Assembly: GCF_005860805.1 (NCBI RefSeq) | Contig: NZ_VCEJ01000004.1 | Coordinates: forward strand, 1,950,904-2,014,903 | Length of the DNA: 64,000 nucleotides | Source: Dyadobacter luticola | Lineage (GTDB): Bacteria; Bacteroidota; Bacteroidia; Cytophagales; Spirosomataceae | Reading direction: 5' to 3' | Shown here: positions 61,937-64,000 of the stretch, piece by piece | Numbering within the stretch: the first letter of the stretch is position 1 | Layout: the number at the start of each line of letters is the position of its first letter | Position numbers and translations under genes: made by a program | Notes under the pieces: generated by a model | Told to the model about the DNA's origin: nothing | Seen by the model: the letters and a program-made list of their open reading frames with translations, nothing else | The model's database searches: none

Positions 61937-63193
61937 ATGACAGCTGCAATCCAATTTCGTTTGCTAATTGTGCTGCTTTTTCTGTCCGTCGCTTCGGCTT
62001 ACGGGCAGGACGGAACGCACATTACATTCTCGGAAGAGCAGGATACGTCGGCAGTCAGTCAGCGGTTTATTGATCAGTATGAGGCGGTTTTTATGACCAA
62101 AATCCCGACGCGCCACATGTTCAAATATGGCTCCGCAATCTCACCCGTCAATGGAATTTTCCTGCGTCCGGGGCGGATCGGGGTGCTTACTGCCGAGGCT
62201 GGCTACGAGTTTAAAGTGACGCCGGCATTTTCTTTGGGCGCCAATTTTAACATTACCAATAAAACCCCCGGTAACCCGCAAAGCCTCAATACTTACGCCG
62301 CGAATGTGCAGGCACGCTGGTATTTTGATATGAACAAAAGGATCAGGGCAGGGAAAAACGCGAACAATTTCAGCGGAAACTTTCTTGCATTTTCATGGAA
62401 TAATAGCGTCAGGCAAGCCACCGAGGTACTTTCGCTGCGAAGTGTAGGACTGCTTTTCGGCGTACAGCGGCGGTTGTTCAATGATGGCCGGATTGAGTTT
62501 ACGGTCGGGCTGGATTATCAGAAGTATCAAAATAATTACTTTTTGAATGAGCCAGGTCTGGCGCTGCAAGAAGTGAAAGACGTAGCATTATCAACCCACA
62601 TCAGCCTCGGCGGCGCGTTTGGAGACTGGAAAAGAACTTCCAATCCACCATTTTGCGAGATTTTGCGCTGTGACGAGGAGTTAAACCAACAGTGGAAAAT
62701 CCAGTGGCCGGGCATTTATCTTTCTTCCAAAATCAAAAAAGCAAATCTGGCATTTGGTTACGAGCGAAAAATCGAGGAATCGCCGCTGTCGGTGAATGTG
62801 CAGGTCAATGTCGATTATCGGAACAACCATCTGCTCCCGACGACGGTTTATCCAACTTTCAAAGACCGCGTTTCCCAGGTGCAACCTTCGCTGGAAATCC
62901 GGTATTATTTTTTGCAAAAATATATGGCGAGAAGAGGCCTGGGCGGCAATAACCTGTCGGGCATCTATGTCGGGCCGCTGGCAGAATATATCAATTTTGA
63001 CTCTGAGCTTGGACTGGAAAAAGCTTTTTTCAAACACTTGGGCGCCGGTGCTGTTTTAGGTTTTCAAAAAACACTTTTCCGGCGAGTGTATTTTGACATT
63101 TACGGTTCATGGAGCTGGAACACTTTGAAAACCGGCCCGACCGCGAAATCGGGGCAGGGTACTGTGAGACTGGGCCTGGGATGGGCGATTTAA
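61937..63193 (+). CDS. Exported outer-membrane protein, probable beta-barrel
   Basis: This 418-residue protein has a signal peptide (FRLLIVLLFLSVASAYGQ). The rest is rich in alternating strands ending GTVRLGLGWAI, typical of outer-membrane barrels. Segments such as GYEFKVTPAFSLGANFNITNK and LNTYAANVQARWYFDMNK read like strands with periplasmic turns. I do not recognise a named family. The ATG at 61937 gives the signal peptide. A small lipoprotein follows 29 bases downstream and is probably co-transcribed. Confidence 0.68.
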   Translation: MTAAIQFRLLIVLLFLSVASAYGQDGTHITFSEEQDTSAVSQRFIDQYEAVFMTKIPTRHMFKYGSAISPVNGIFLRPGRIGVLTAEAGYEFKVTPAFSLGANFNITNKTPGNPQSLNTYAANVQARWYFDMNKRIRAGKNANNFSGNFLAFSWNNSVRQATEVLSLRSVGLLFGVQRRLFNDGRIEFTVGLDYQKYQNNYFLNEPGLALQEVKDVALSTHISLGGAFGDWKRTSNPPFCEILRCDEELNQQWKIQWPGIYLSSKIKKANLAFGYERKIEESPLSVNVQVNVDYRNNHLLPTTVYPTFKDRVSQVQPSLEIRYYFLQKYMARRGLGGNNLSGIYVGPLAEYINFDSELGLEKAFFKHLGAGAVLGFQKTLFRRVYFDIYGSWSWNTLKTGPTAKSGQGTVRLGLGWAI

Positions 63194-63222
63194 ATTTAGT
63201 TTTTACCAAAAAATAGAATAAA

Positions 63223-63654
63223 ATGAAGTCTGGAAAATTTAGCGGCCTGTTTCTGATTCTGCTTTCGATTGTTTTTTCATGCCATGACAGCGAACTCAAA
63301 CCCTATGGTTGCGAGGCCCCATCCCTCATCACCGCCGACCAAAGTTGCAACACAGGTCAGGGTTTAAAACTGACGGCTACGGTAGCAAACAAGTCCCTAA
63401 GTCTGGACTGGACGGTAATTGCCGTCAAAGATTCCGCAGCAAAAGGCTGGTCTGGCAACGACCGGACGATCGAAGAAACCACCGCGACCCAGTCCTACAC
63501 CGTCCCCGACAGCCTCACCCAGAAATACAAAACGCTGATCGTCCGCGCCACAGCAATATGTCCTGCCGGCAATATGCTCTATTCCAAATACTACCGGCTC
63601 ATCCAGGTAAAATCCACGACGGGTAATTGTATTGTTTGGAGTGCTGTTGATTGA
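63223..63654 (+). CDS. Small Cys-containing lipoprotein
   Basis: This 143-residue lipoprotein has a signal ending at the anchor Cys in IVFSCHDS. Four further Cys (in YGCEAPS, QSCNTG, AICPAG, NCIVW) suggest disulphides after export. The body looks like a single beta-sandwich of immunoglobulin type (LKLTATVANKSLSLDWTVI). I do not recognise a family. It follows the outer-membrane protein gene closely and may be its surface partner. Confidence 0.6.
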   Translation: MKSGKFSGLFLILLSIVFSCHDSELKPYGCEAPSLITADQSCNTGQGLKLTATVANKSLSLDWTVIAVKDSAAKGWSGNDRTIEETTATQSYTVPDSLTQKYKTLIVRATAICPAGNMLYSKYYRLIQVKSTTGNCIVWSAVD

Positions 63655-63693
63655 GGTAGGGATGGGATGATGGCATACATTCCGTGCAAAAGA

Positions 63694-63852
63694 TCAAAGT
63701 TCCGGATTTTTCGAAACCGCTATCCTATCAGGAATTTCATAAAATGACTGCACGATGAGTTGATGATGCGGATGTGCATCCTTGATGAATATTGATATAT
63801 AACCCTGATCTTCGACCTGCAAATCATACTTGGAGATTTTACAACCCAACAT
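63694..63852 (-). pseudogene. Possible 3' remnant of a gene cut by the IS element
   Basis: The minus frame ending at 63694 reads MLGCKISKYDLQVEDQGY... to IAVSKNPEL, 52 residues with a protein-like composition. The same frame continues to the right into the IS element, where it becomes cysteine-rich and implausible. It may be the C-terminal end of an older gene whose 5' part was displaced by insertion near 63874, or a chance frame. Confidence 0.25.
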
Positions 63853-63873
63853 TGAAATAACTTTGTAAAAACA

Positions 63874-64000
63874 TGTAAGTATCCCTAAACCACAGACAGT
63901 TTGAAATTGGAGAATATCACTTAATTTTAAACTGATGAAAAAAACCAAGTTCAGCGAGACGCAGATTGTTTCGATCCTTAAGCAACAGGAAGGGGGCATC
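63874..64000 (+). mobile_element. Left end of an IS3-family insertion sequence
   Basis: The element continues past the right edge. TGTAAGTATCCCTAAACC at 63874-63891 begins with TG like IS3-family inverted repeats and lies 61 bases before the transposase ATG, so it is a candidate left end. The right end and target duplication are outside the window. Confidence 0.5.
63935..64000 (+). CDS. IS3-family transposase OrfA, start only
   Basis: The frame opens at 63935 with MKKTKFSETQIVSILKQQEG and runs off the window. This N-terminus is the helix-turn-helix of IS3/IS911-type OrfA (HTH_Tnp_1), which binds the element ends and is extended by frameshift into OrfAB in intact elements. Only 22 codons are visible, so subgroup and integrity are unknown. 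Confidence 0.78.
   Translation, partial: MKKTKFSETQIVSILKQQEGGI

Noticed and set aside
1..64000. tRNA, rRNA or CRISPR arrays
   Set aside because: Reading through the intergenic regions showed no cloverleaf-like T-loop sequence, no rRNA signature and no regularly spaced repeats.

Overview
The window looks like chromosome of a Bacteroidota bacterium, probably a Cytophagales member close to Dyadobacter; the genus is inference. The reasons are a TonB-dependent receptor paired with a DUF4249 lipoprotein, a SASA esterase, DUF4861 and DUF6934-like proteins, LytS/LytTR regulation, a -33 TTG / -7 TAnnTTTG promoter, and few Shine-Dalgarno sites. I saw no rRNA, tRNA or CRISPR array. The only mobile DNA is the start of an IS3-type element at the right edge.

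Layout. 1-3430 (minus) is a non-phosphorylative L-fucose operon: permease (cut by the left edge), mutarotase, SDR dehydrogenase and L-fuconate dehydratase, with a divergent AraC regulator (3692-4570). 4591-8611 (minus) is the most unusual locus. It is a three-gene lanthionine-type RiPP module: a Cys-rich candidate precursor, a HopA1-like putative lyase, and a fusion of a PqqD-like domain, a kinase and a LanC-like cyclase. 9038-10623 is an astacin-type metalloprotease lipoprotein split by a one-base frameshift in an A6 tract. 10679-15229 holds a ZU5-like lipoprotein and a LytTR system of two LytS-type kinases and one response regulator. A direct repeat fitting a LytTR site lies upstream of the protease.

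15313-32739 is rich in stress and carbohydrate genes: SDRs, GH15 and GH13 glucosidases, a FAD/Rieske oxidoreductase, paired DUF421 proteins, a luciferase-like oxidoreductase, DUF4249 plus TonB receptor, an ankyrin protein beside a large HPII-type catalase, and a CPA1 antiporter. 32756-40196 carries an AlkA-type glycosylase, a DUF6934-like gene with a small partner, a VOC protein, topoisomerase III, another luciferase-like enzyme, and a YtxH/DUF2382 stress module.

40383-46909 is a TetR-controlled RND efflux operon with matching palindromic operators in front of the repressor and the pump. 46919-58463 contains a bestrophin, a SASA esterase, a large exported protein, a KduD-like dehydrogenase, an amidohydrolase, MetE, a DUF4861 protein and a divergent pair of paralogous lipoproteins. 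58530-60336 pairs an ECF sigma factor with a single-span protein that has a barrel-like C-terminus. The window ends with a four-repeat WD-like lipoprotein, methionine aminopeptidase, an outer-membrane protein, a small lipoprotein, and the IS3 element, which may have cut an older gene.
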